Source of the DNA: PALSA-1196 sp036833805
GTDB taxonomy: Bacteria; Pseudomonadota; Gammaproteobacteria; Steroidobacterales; Steroidobacteraceae
DNA: 25,222 nt
Direction of reading: 5' to 3'
Assembly: GCA_036833805.1 (NCBI GenBank)
Contig: DAITPA010000024.1
Coordinates: forward strand, 1-25,222
The notes under the pieces are model-generated. The model was not told the origin of the DNA. It made no database searches and saw nothing but the letters and a program-made list of their open reading frames with translations. Shown here piece after piece: positions 15,873-23,874 of the stretch. Both the position numbers and the translations under genes were made by a program. Each line of letters begins with the position of its first letter. The stretch's first letter is position 1.

Positions 15873-17447
15873 TTGGCCCATTTCGCTGCCTGCACCCGGG
15901 CCGCTCGCCGCACGCAAACAGCGCATGTTGCCCCCGTGACACCAGGAGCATTCTGCCAGGCGATTCTGGACCAGCTGGTGCGAGTCGCGGCATTCTTGGT
16001 TGGCTGCCTGAGCGTTGCCGCCATAGTCGGCAATCTGGTCGAAATCCCGCTGCTAGGGCAGTTGCTACCTGGCCTCTCCTCCATGAAGGTCAACACCGCT
16101 TGCGGCCTATTTGCAGCCGTGATGGCGCTCTGGATTCTGCACAGCTGTGCGCCGGGATCATTGTGGATGCGCGTGGCGCGAGTTCTCGCGCTCATCGTCG
16201 TCGCGTTCGGCGCTCTCACCTTGGCGCAGGACCTGTTTGGCATCGAGCTTGGCATTGACCAGCTCATTCTGTCCGACAACGCGCGCGCGGCGCATAGCGC
16301 GCGTCCTGGCCGGATGTCCCCCGGTGCAGCATTTAGTCTCGTGTTTATTGGACTTGCGCTGCTCTCCTTGAAGGCGCGTTCAGCAAGGCTTGCCGCCTGT
16401 GCCCATTGGCTCATCGTTCCGGCGCTCCTGGTCGCAACTCTTGCGGCCATCGGCTATGCCTACGGCGTCAGTGCCCTCTACTCGGTGAAGCCGTACACGG
16501 CGATGGCAGCCCACACTGCCGTTGCATTTGTTGTTCTCAGCCTCGCGCTCCTGGCGGCCGATTCGGACTACGGCTTTGCGAGTATCGCCACCAGCGACAG
16601 CGCGGGCGGAATTGTCTCGCGCCGGCTGCTGCCGACGCTTCCTGGCATCCTGTTTCTGCTCGGCTGGGTGTGTTTGCAGGGTCAGATTCACGGCCTGTAC
16701 GACACCCGCTTCGGTCTTGCATTGAATGTACTTTTCAGCATCATAGTCTGCATCGTCGCGGTCGCCTCGACCGCCATGACGCTGCATGCGGTCGATCTCA
16801 CGCGCAAACGTGGTGAGGCAGAGATCCTGAATCTCAACGCGGGGCTCGAATTGCGCGTGCAGGAACGTACCCGCGAACTTGCACAAGTGTCCGCACAATT
16901 GAGCCTGGTGAACACCTCGCTTGAGAAGCTGTCGCGGCAGGATGGGCTGACCGGTCTTGCCAATCGGCGCTGCTTTGATTCGTATCTTGCCGATCAAATA
17001 GCTATTGCGCGCCGCCATAAGCGCTCCCTGGCGCTTGTGCTCTGCGACGTTGATTCATTCAAAACCTACAATGATCACTACGGACATCAGGCAGGCGATG
17101 AGTGCCTGAAACAGGTGGCTGCGGCTCTTAAGGCCTGCTGCCGTCGAAGCGCTGACATGGCAGCCCGGTACGGCGGCGAGGAATTCGCCATGATTCTTCC
17201 CGACACTGAGCTTGGCGCTGCAGTGCAGATTGCCGAAGCGGCCAGAGTAGCGGTCGCCAGGTTGCAGATAGCGCACGCGAAGTCGCCCACGGCGCCCTGT
17301 GTCAGCATCAGCGGTGGCATTGCCGTGCTGCTGCGCAGAGGAGTCATCAGCGCCCAGCAGTTGATCACAGATGCCGACCAGAATCTCTTTCAAGCGAAGC
17401 ATCAGGGGCGCAACCGCATGGTTGCCGTGGATGCGAAAGCCGCATAA
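15873..17447 (+). CDS. Membrane-bound diguanylate cyclase (GGDEF)
   Basis: The 524-residue protein makes cyclic-di-GMP from two GTP. About eight hydrophobic segments fill residues 30-305 and form a membrane sensor. One loop carries GIDQLILSD and GRMSPGAAFSLVF, a pattern seen in other membrane-bound GGDEF and PAS signalling proteins. A short coiled coil follows (about 310-350, ERTRELAQVSAQLSLVNT). The catalytic GGDEF domain has LTGLANRR, the metal-site segment CDVDSFKTYND and active-site GGEEF (434-438). An inhibitory I-site RSAD (425-428) sits five residues before it, so product feedback is likely intact. The start appears to be TTG at 15873 with GAGGG just upstream; GTG at 15936 is an alternative. 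It stands 119 bp after gspB and converges on the next gene. Confidence 0.9.
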   Translation: MAHFAACTRAARRTQTAHVAPVTPGAFCQAILDQLVRVAAFLVGCLSVAAIVGNLVEIPLLGQLLPGLSSMKVNTACGLFAAVMALWILHSCAPGSLWMRVARVLALIVVAFGALTLAQDLFGIELGIDQLILSDNARAAHSARPGRMSPGAAFSLVFIGLALLSLKARSARLAACAHWLIVPALLVATLAAIGYAYGVSALYSVKPYTAMAAHTAVAFVVLSLALLAADSDYGFASIATSDSAGGIVSRRLLPTLPGILFLLGWVCLQGQIHGLYDTRFGLALNVLFSIIVCIVAVASTAMTLHAVDLTRKRGEAEILNLNAGLELRVQERTRELAQVSAQLSLVNTSLEKLSRQDGLTGLANRRCFDSYLADQIAIARRHKRSLALVLCDVDSFKTYNDHYGHQAGDECLKQVAAALKACCRRSADMAARYGGEEFAMILPDTELGAAVQIAEAARVAVARLQIAHAKSPTAPCVSISGGIAVLLRRGVISAQQLITDADQNLFQAKHQGRNRMVAVDAKAA

Positions 17448-17485
17448 AAGCCTACACGCGAGCCCTTTGCGGCAGTCCCGCGCCG

Positions 17486-18478
17486 CTACAAAACAAACTC
17501 GACAATAATGGGCAGATGATCCGAGCCCACGGATGTTCCGCGCCGGAACCGGGTGACGGCTACTGCCGCATTAGTTACAGCGTGGTCGATCTGGATGCCG
17601 GCAAGTGGCATGAAGGTGGGCCAAGTCGGCTGCCAGCCGTATCCGTGCGCTGCGGATTTGAGATCACCGGAGGCAAGGAACGCCTTAAAATGCGCAGAAA
17701 AGGGCGAGACATTCAAATCACCCACAATGACGAGCGGACCCTGCTGCGCGCGCGCGAACTCGCCAAGAAATCGAAGCTGCTGATTGCGCAAACCCGAACA
17801 GCGCCGACCCATGGGCCAGGTCGCATGTATGCCGAGAAGCTGGACGCTGCGGCCGTGAATTTGCAGCGTCGCAGCGAGCGCAGACTGCACCTCCGAGTAG
17901 CCCGGCAGCATGTCGGCGGCGAGCAACGGCCAGCGGGATAGCAGCGTTATTCCTTGGCCTCGCTTGCCGCGCGCCGTGTAGCGGTACGCATACTCCTTAT
18001 CCACGCCGCCCAAAGCCTCTTCCCATTCGCGATTGATTTCGACCAGCACGACGGCGTCCGGCCGCTCACGAGCAATAAAGTCGATGACGCGCTGATATTG
18101 GCGGTTTCTAAAGAAGACGTTGATCGACGCCAGCCGTATCGTCGGACCCTGTCCGCTAGCCGCGGCTGTTTTGAGTGAGCGGTGTGAGAATAACAGCGGC
18201 GCGGCGACGAGTGCATTCGCGATCGCAACCAGAAACGCGAGCGCCGCCAAGAGCGGCGCGCCGCTGAAGGCGAGGATGGCGCAACCCGCGAGCGCGAGCA
18301 GCCCGTACTGCAGGCGGAAGTGCACTGCGAGATCCATAAGCCAGATGCGTGGTGCGAGCAGGACGGAAAAAGTCGCAACGAGCGCGAGTCCGGTCAGAAA
18401 AAGTCCGAAAATCAATGCCACCTCTGCGTGCGCCAAAATGGCCGCGCACGAGCATAACGCGAGCGGCACGCGCGCCAC
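17486..18478 (-). CDS. Membrane-anchored endonuclease/exonuclease/phosphatase family protein
   Basis: The 330-residue protein has three hydrophobic segments in residues 15-97 and then an EEP-fold domain. Catalytic positions are visible: Asn120 (SINVFF), Glu147 (VEINREW), His218 (GIHATWP), Asp254 and Asn256 (GDLNVSPF), Asp298 (IQIDHA) and Asp320-His321 (SDHLPI). The set is complete, so it should be an active metal-dependent phosphodiesterase. Members with three N-terminal spans usually face the periplasm; their substrates (nucleic acid, lipid or sugar phosphate) are not predictable from sequence. The start is GTG at 18478 without a clear ribosome site, so the exact N-terminus is uncertain. It is divergent from the receiver-TonB gene and converges on the diguanylate cyclase. 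Confidence 0.88.
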   Translation of the reverse strand: MARVPLALCSCAAILAHAEVALIFGLFLTGLALVATFSVLLAPRIWLMDLAVHFRLQYGLLALAGCAILAFSGAPLLAALAFLVAIANALVAAPLLFSHRSLKTAAASGQGPTIRLASINVFFRNRQYQRVIDFIARERPDAVVLVEINREWEEALGGVDKEYAYRYTARGKRGQGITLLSRWPLLAADMLPGYSEVQSALAATLQIHGRSVQLLGIHATWPMGRRCSGLRNQQLRFLGEFARAQQGPLVIVGDLNVSPFSAHFKAFLASGDLKSAAHGYGWQPTWPTFMPLAGIQIDHAVTNAAVAVTRFRRGTSVGSDHLPIIVEFVL

Positions 18479-18719
18479 GGCCGTCTGCCAAGATCAAGCC
18501 TGGCCGTGCCACCACCGTAAGACGACGAGTTTCACAGATTCGTCCTGCCGGTGGCGACAACGGTAGGCAATTTGCCGCATCGTGACCGAGCCTACGGGCC
18601 TACCCACCGTGCGGGGGGCGAGGGGGTGCCGCCTTAAGGAGTCCCAAATTCCGACTAATAATGCAATAGGTCTGGAGCGAACCGATACGCCGGCCGCCGA
18701 TCCCGCGCCACGGTTCGAA

Positions 18720-20231
18720 ATGCGCGTGCGCGAGTGCCTCGTGATGCTCACGCAAGACGCATCGCTCGCCACCGCCGTACGCGCCGTTACAGCCTCGGAA
18801 CACGAGCTTTTTATCGTCCAGGCGGAGGCCGACCTCGCCACTCATTTGATGGGCGACGCAGCCGGCGTCGTGGTGCTCGACACGGCCGCCGTGGTGAGCG
18901 CAATCGCGCAGCTGACGCAGAGGCTCAAAGCGCAGTTTCCCGACGTCGTGCTGATTGTCGCCGGCGGCGCCTACGAACAGGCGGCGCTCACCGAGCAGGT
19001 GACAAGCGGCGCTGTCTATCGGTTCCTGCACAAGCCGGCTTCCGAGCAACGCATCCGCCTTTTTATCGATGCGGCATGGCGCCGTCGCCGAGCCGAGCAC
19101 GTAACCGGTAACACAACGAACACTCTGACGAAGCTTGCTGAGCCGCAAGCGCCACGCCGCCTCGCGCTCACGCTCGGCATTGCGGCGCTGGCCGTAGCCG
19201 TCACAGCGGGCATCGCCGGGTGGCTCATGGGTCAAAGCGGCCGGGGCACCGTCGCAGCGCCGCCACCGCACACCGCGTCACAGGCTGCTGCCTCACGAGA
19301 ACTCGCTACCGATGCCGTCTTAAGCCAGCTCCTCGCGCACGCCGGCGCGGCGCTCGCCCGCGGCGAGTTCATACTGCCGGTCGGAAATAGCGCGGCCGAC
19401 CTGTACCGCCAGGCACTCGAGCGCCATCACGGCGACCCACAAGCGCAGGCCGGCCTCGACAAAGTCGTTGACCAGATGCTCTCCGCCGCCGAGCAGGACC
19501 TGCTCGCGCAGCATCTCGACGAGGCTGAGCATTTGACCCAAGGCGCACACGCCATTGCCCCCGACTCCATACGGGTTGCTTTCCTTGCCACGCAGATCGC
19601 ACGCGAACGGGAGCGCGCGACGCGCGCGCAGGCGCGCATGCAGTCTCAGCAGCAACAACAAGCCGATGAGCTCGCCCGCCAACAAAAATCGATCGCTGCG
19701 GCACGCACCGCGCTTGCCGCGGGCAACCTGGATGAAGCGGCGCGCCTGCTCGCGGGCGCCGCCGACTCCGGTGTCGACCGCGACGCCATCGACGCACTGA
19801 CTCGCGACCTGCAAGAGACGCGTCTGCTTGCAAAGCTCAACGAAACGCTCGCCAAAACCGCGCCCGTGCCGGCACTTGAAAGCACGCCGGCGGCAACACC
19901 GCAACCGGTACCTACCCCGGCGGCGCCAAGGGCGGCGGCGCAGGTGGACGATGTCGTCAGCGCCAGCACCCTCGAGCGATTGAAATACGTCGAGCCCGAG
20001 TATCCCCTCATCGCGCGCGCGCAGGGCACAAGCGGCTGGGTCGATCTCGCATTTGACGTGCAGACGGACGGCTCCGTCAACGGTATCGCCGTGTTGGCCT
20101 CGGAGCCGAAGAATATTTTCGATCGCACCGCGGTCGCGGCCGTGCGAAAATGGCGCTACCGACCGGTGCTGCGCGACGGGCACCCGGTCGTGCGACGCGT
20201 GCAGCTGCGCATTCGCTTCGCCGTCCAATAA
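18720..20231 (+). CDS. Receiver-like domain - TM - helical domain - TonB C-terminal domain protein
   Basis: From the ATG at 18720 the product is about 503 residues; an upstream GTG at 18582 would add 46 unlike-family residues. Residues 1-120 resemble a response-regulator receiver, with the acceptor-position Asp in VVVLDTAAV and the conserved Lys in YRFLHKPAS. The usual Thr/Ser is replaced by Ala (VLIVAGGAY). One membrane span follows (about 148-171, LALTLGIAALAVAVTAGIAG). About 200 residues of Ala-rich, TPR-like helices then include a Gln-rich coiled stretch. The end is a TonB C-terminal domain (EPEYPLIARAQGTSGWVDL to VRKWRYRPVLRDG). The receiver would be cytoplasmic and the rest periplasmic. 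The span lacks the His-containing motif classical TonB uses with ExbB. No exbBD is nearby. The kinase gene starts 20 bp downstream. Confidence 0.85.
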   Translation: MRVRECLVMLTQDASLATAVRAVTASEHELFIVQAEADLATHLMGDAAGVVVLDTAAVVSAIAQLTQRLKAQFPDVVLIVAGGAYEQAALTEQVTSGAVYRFLHKPASEQRIRLFIDAAWRRRRAEHVTGNTTNTLTKLAEPQAPRRLALTLGIAALAVAVTAGIAGWLMGQSGRGTVAAPPPHTASQAAASRELATDAVLSQLLAHAGAALARGEFILPVGNSAADLYRQALERHHGDPQAQAGLDKVVDQMLSAAEQDLLAQHLDEAEHLTQGAHAIAPDSIRVAFLATQIARERERATRAQARMQSQQQQQADELARQQKSIAAARTALAAGNLDEAARLLAGAADSGVDRDAIDALTRDLQETRLLAKLNETLAKTAPVPALESTPAATPQPVPTPAAPRAAAQVDDVVSASTLERLKYVEPEYPLIARAQGTSGWVDLAFDVQTDGSVNGIAVLASEPKNIFDRTAVAAVRKWRYRPVLRDGHPVVRRVQLRIRFAVQ

Positions 20232-20250
20232 TTGGCACGAGTGCTCCCGC

Positions 20251-21573
20251 ATGCGAGCTCGCTTGTTGATCGTCGAACGCGACCTGCAGTACGCCGAATG
20301 GCTGCGGCAACATTTGGGGGTCCTCTGCCCGGAAGCCACCGTAAGCCTGCTCGACATGAGCGAGCTGTTGCTGCAGAGCGAATCGCTCAGCCACCGCGAC
20401 TACGACCTTTTGATCCTGTGCGCCTCGTTCGCAGTAGTTGCGGAAGATCAGCAACCCGAAGGGCTGGCACTGCTGTGTCAGCTGCGAAAACGAGCCGACT
20501 TTCCGGCTGCGATCGTTATTGCCGAAGACGGCGACGAACTGACCGCCGTGCGCGCGGTGCGCGCCGGCGCACTCGACTATCTGCCCAAGCGCCTGTTGAC
20601 GCCGCAACGCCTAGGTAACGCCGTACAACTCGCGCTGCGACGCATCGAACGGCGCGTCTCGAAAAACCTTGCACGGCTCGCGCGCGCGAGCCGCCGCAGC
20701 AGCGATCTCGCCGCTGGGGCTCAGGCTGGGGAGGCGCTGTCGCCTAGCGGGTCTGCGTTGTGCGATCTCATTCCGCACTATCGCATTCGGGAAATGATCG
20801 GCGAGTCCGAGAAGGCCGTGGTGTACCTCGCCGCGAGTTTGCACACGGCGCGCAACGTGGCGCTCAAGGTCAGTAAACATGTAGGCGGCGGCACCAATGA
20901 GCCGCAGCTTCTGGCGCGCGAGCATGCCGCATTGAATGCCATCAGGCATCCGGCGATAGTTGAGATCTATGACTACGGCACGCGCGCGGGTCATGAGTAC
21001 CTTGCCATGGAGTACTTTGCGCGCGGCGATCTTAAGGCGCGACTGCAGCGCGGCTTGAACGAAGAGGATGCCCTGCGCTACGTGCACGACATCGCCGCGG
21101 CACTGCGCGTCGTGCATGCAGCGGGCATCCTGCATCGCGATCTGAAGCCGCCCAATGTGATGCTGCGCGAGAGCGACGAGATCGTGCTCATCGATTTTGG
21201 CCTCGCCCGGCAAATGCACGGCTTGCGCAGCACGCGCACCGGCGTTTTGCGGGGCTCGCCCTACTACATGAGCCCCGAGCAGGCGCTCGGCGAAGAGCTC
21301 GACGTTCGCTCTGATCTGTATAGCCTAGGGGTGATCTACTTCGAACTCTTGACCGGCAAGCGGCCCTACGCCGGCCAGTCGGCCATTGAAGTCCTGCAGC
21401 AGCATGTGAATGCGCCGCTGCCGCCACTTCCCGACGGGCTCGCGCACCACGAGCCACTGCTGTCGCGCATGCTTGCGAAAGCCCGTGAAGAGCGCTGCAG
21501 CGATGCGACCGAAGTGCTGCGGGCAATTACCGCTGCGCGCAGCGCCGGCGCGCGCCGTTCCAGCGCGGCTTAA
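20251..21573 (+). CDS. Pseudo-receiver Ser/Thr protein kinase (PknB-like, cytoplasmic)
   Basis: From the ATG at 20251 the product is 440 residues. The open frame extends back to 20053, but that part overlaps the TonB domain gene and looks non-coding. Residues 1-130 have a receiver fold, starting RARLLIVERD and ending LDYLPKRLLTPQRL with the conserved Lys. The phospho-acceptor Asp is missing (LLILCASF) and the Thr/Ser is Ala. The kinase domain follows (about 175-425). ATP Lys206 is in VALKVSK, HRDLKPPNV starts at His295 with catalytic Asp297, Asp315 is in IDFGLAR, and GSPYYMSPEQ follows. The glycine-rich loop is degenerate (MIGESEKAVVYL). No membrane span is seen, so unlike PknB it has no external sensor and may take input from the neighbouring receiver-TonB protein. 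Confidence 0.9.
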   Translation: MRARLLIVERDLQYAEWLRQHLGVLCPEATVSLLDMSELLLQSESLSHRDYDLLILCASFAVVAEDQQPEGLALLCQLRKRADFPAAIVIAEDGDELTAVRAVRAGALDYLPKRLLTPQRLGNAVQLALRRIERRVSKNLARLARASRRSSDLAAGAQAGEALSPSGSALCDLIPHYRIREMIGESEKAVVYLAASLHTARNVALKVSKHVGGGTNEPQLLAREHAALNAIRHPAIVEIYDYGTRAGHEYLAMEYFARGDLKARLQRGLNEEDALRYVHDIAAALRVVHAAGILHRDLKPPNVMLRESDEIVLIDFGLARQMHGLRSTRTGVLRGSPYYMSPEQALGEELDVRSDLYSLGVIYFELLTGKRPYAGQSAIEVLQQHVNAPLPPLPDGLAHHEPLLSRMLAKAREERCSDATEVLRAITAARSAGARRSSAA

Positions 21574-21631
21574 TACGCCCTGATCGTGCGGTTTCTCCTC
21601 CCCGCGGCCTACGGGGCACGTGGCTGCGCGC

Positions 21632-21661
21632 TTGACACTCGCACGTCATAAAAGGTGCAAT
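21632..21661 (+). promoter_or_regulatory. Possible promoter of the glycosyltransferase gene
   Basis: A consensus TTGACA (21632-21637) is followed after 18 bp by TGCAAT (21656-21661), four of six matches to TATAAT. Transcription would start near 21668. That would leave a 5' leader of about 50 bases if translation starts at 21717 and would exclude the alternative ATG at 21660. A weak 5-bp hairpin (CCCCG/CGGGG at 21600-21616) lies just upstream, after the kinase gene. Confidence 0.35.
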
Positions 21662-21716
21662 GCAGGACCGAAGCTTGCTGACACCCGTAAGGTGCGCTAA
21701 CAGCCCTGGACTTCGC

Positions 21717-22862
21717 ATGCACGTCGTCGACACGACCCTTTTCTATTCGCCGACGAGCGGCGGCGTGAAACGCTATCTCACCGCCAAGCACGCATGGCTC
21801 GCGGCCCATACCTCGTGGCAACATTCAATGGTGGTACCGGGCGACACGGAGTACGTGGAGCGCGGCGGCCTTTGCACCGTGCCGGGATTCACTCTGCCGG
21901 GCACCTTCAACTACCGTCTGCCTATGAATCCGCGCCGCTGGACAGCGTTGCTTGACGCGCTCGAGCCGGATCTCATCGAGGTGGGCGACGCATTCCACCC
22001 GGCGTGGTGCGCTTGGCGTGTGGCGCAGCGTCGCGGCATTCCACTCGTCGCCTTCTATCATTCAAACTTGCCGCAGATCATCGGCCGTCGTATCGGCAGT
22101 TTCAGCGAGCGCACGCTCGGACATTACATACGCTGGTTCTATGAGCGTTGCGATGTCGTGTTTGCGCCGAGCCGCTCGATGTGTGCATTCCTAAACGACC
22201 TTGGCGTGCGGCATACGATGCATCAGCCGCTCGGCGTTGACACCGAAATCTTCTGCGCGCAGCGCAAAACGCTTGATCTGCGTGCGCGCTTGGGACTTGC
22301 CCCGGAAACGCGCGTACTCGTTTATGCCGGGCGCTTCGCGCGGGAAAAGAACCTGCCGGTGCTGCTGCAGGCGTTCGCAAGTCTCGGGCATCCATACCAC
22401 CTCTTGATGATTGGCGGTGAGCGCGAAGCGCGGCCGCTGCCGAATATCTCGCTCATGCCGTACCGACGCGACAGTATCGAGCTTGCCCAGTGGCTCGCCT
22501 CCGCCGACGCGCTTGTGCATGCTGGCACGAAAGAGACGTTTGGACTCGTCATCCTCGAAGCGCTCGCCTGTGGGCTTCCGGTCGTAGCGGCGCGCGCCGG
22601 CGCTATTCCTGAGCTCGTCGACGAATCGGTTGGAATGCTGGCCGAGCCTGGCAGTGCGAGTAGCATGGCCGCAGCCATTGTTGCACTCTACGAGCGTGAT
22701 ATCGCCGCCATCGGCAAGCTGGCACGTGAGCGCGTGCTGCGGCAGTTCACCTGGACGCAGGCGTTCCACACGCAAACCAGCATTTACGCAAACTTACTCG
22801 GTACGCACCGCGTCACGGTCACGCCGCCAGCGATCATCGAGTTGGGCTCGCCGAGTTCGTAG
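21717..22862 (+). CDS. Glycosyltransferase, GT4 family (GT-B fold)
   Basis: From the ATG at 21717 the protein is 381 residues. It opens with MHVVDTTLFYSPTSGGVKRY, the N-terminal strand and glycine loop seen in GT4 enzymes with a GxxxY start. The C-terminal nucleotide-sugar domain has VLVYAGRFAREKNLP and the EX7E motif in TKETFGLVILEAL, followed by GLPVVAARAGAIPELV. It should be a retaining transferase acting on a lipid or glycan acceptor at the inner face of the membrane. The sugar and the acceptor cannot be told. An alternative ATG at 21660 would add 19 residues that look unlike the family, and a possible promoter overlaps it. The 3' end overlaps the convergent WD40 gene by 29 bp. Confidence 0.9.
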   Translation: MHVVDTTLFYSPTSGGVKRYLTAKHAWLAAHTSWQHSMVVPGDTEYVERGGLCTVPGFTLPGTFNYRLPMNPRRWTALLDALEPDLIEVGDAFHPAWCAWRVAQRRGIPLVAFYHSNLPQIIGRRIGSFSERTLGHYIRWFYERCDVVFAPSRSMCAFLNDLGVRHTMHQPLGVDTEIFCAQRKTLDLRARLGLAPETRVLVYAGRFAREKNLPVLLQAFASLGHPYHLLMIGGEREARPLPNISLMPYRRDSIELAQWLASADALVHAGTKETFGLVILEALACGLPVVAARAGAIPELVDESVGMLAEPGSASSMAAAIVALYERDIAAIGKLARERVLRQFTWTQAFHTQTSIYANLLGTHRVTVTPPAIIELGSPSS

Positions 22863-23874
22863 CGAGCTCGTAGATCGAGAGCGCACCACCGCGTTCACCG
22901 ACGGCGAGGAATCGCCCGTCGGGCGACCAGCGCAGCGTCGACACTTCCGAAGCTGTCACCTGAATATCCACCGGCCGCTCTGCCTTCCCCGGCAACCACA
23001 GCGCGACGCGCCAATCACGACCTCCTGAAACGAGCCATGAACCGCCGCTCTGGTAGGCAAGGCAATCAATGCGATCCGTGTGCGCCGACAGCTCGAGCGG
23101 CCGCGAGCCTTCCGGGCCTTTGCCGCCAAAGTCCCAAACGACAACTTGCGAACCTGAGCTCGTCGCGAGCTGCCGGCTATTGCCGCTCCAGCATGTGAGT
23201 GCGACCCGTGCGGCGTAACCGCGCATATGCGAGTCGCGCTCAGTACCGCGATACCAGACGTGCACTGCGCCATCCTGCATCCCGGCGGCGAGTACGCGGC
23301 CGCTCGGGCTAAAGGCGGCGGTGAGACAGGCGGACTCGACCTTGTAGGCTCGCGAGGCAAAAGCTGGCGGCCCGATCTGATGGACCCACATCGCCCGGTG
23401 AGTGGCAGCGGCGAGCTGCCTTCCGGCTGCATCCCAGCTGAGCGCCGCGATGGTACTCGCGTGCGATGTAAGTTCGCCGATTCGGTCCCCCGCGCGATTC
23501 CACAGGGTGAGCGTCCTCCCTGATGCTGCGGCGAGCTTGCCATCGGCAGCGTAGGCAAGATGCTCCGTCCATGTGTTCCTGGAATTAAGTACCTTTGGAG
23601 GCACGGCGCAAGCCGCGTCCCAAAGCATGACCGTGCCATCCTGACCCGAGGATGCGATGGTGCCATTGCCCGCTTGCCACGCCACCGCCAGAGCGCCGCG
23701 CGCGTGCCTGCCAAGCGTGCGCACTTCTGGATTGGCGCACGCGTCTGTCACGAGGAGCACGGCGCCTTCTCCGCCTGCGATCGCAACCGCTGCACTGTCC
23801 GACGACCAGACGCAATCGACAACATAGTTGTCGAGCGCGACACTTGCACGCTTCGTAAGGCGCGCCTCTTTCAT
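22834..23874 (-). CDS. WD40 repeat beta-propeller protein
   Basis: The 346-residue protein contains about eight WD40-like repeats from residue 15 to the end. Examples are AVAWQAGNGTIASSGQDGT with MLWD, IDCLAYQSGGSWLVSGGRD with ALW, and LRWSPDGRFLAVGERGG. It has no signal peptide and no other domain, so it is probably a cytoplasmic scaffold. The open frame runs back to 24102, but the upstream part lies inside the GTPase gene and is Arg/Pro-rich shadow. The ATG at 23874 overlaps the GTPase stop by 4 bp (ATGA), so it is translationally coupled to the COG0523 GTPase and likely works with it. I recall similar COG0523-WD40 pairs in alphaproteobacteria, unverified here. Confidence 0.9.
   Translation of the reverse strand: MKEARLTKRASVALDNYVVDCVWSSDSAAVAIAGGEGAVLLVTDACANPEVRTLGRHARGALAVAWQAGNGTIASSGQDGTVMLWDAACAVPPKVLNSRNTWTEHLAYAADGKLAAASGRTLTLWNRAGDRIGELTSHASTIAALSWDAAGRQLAAATHRAMWVHQIGPPAFASRAYKVESACLTAAFSPSGRVLAAGMQDGAVHVWYRGTERDSHMRGYAARVALTCWSGNSRQLATSSGSQVVVWDFGGKGPEGSRPLELSAHTDRIDCLAYQSGGSWLVSGGRDWRVALWLPGKAERPVDIQVTASEVSTLRWSPDGRFLAVGERGGALSIYELATNSASPTR

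Noticed and set aside
17469..17486. GCGGC/GCCGC hairpin between the convergent diguanylate cyclase and phosphatase-fold genes
   Set aside because: Only 5 bp of stem with an 8-base loop and no T-tract; expected by chance in GC-rich DNA.
19640..19680. CAG/CAA repeat run encoding polyglutamine
   Set aside because: Short and mixed codons inside a helical segment; no sign of slippage or phase variation.
19320..20357. A 345-codon minus-strand open frame over the TonB-like gene
   Set aside because: Arg/Cys/His-rich translation typical of shadows, while the plus strand has receiver and TonB signatures.
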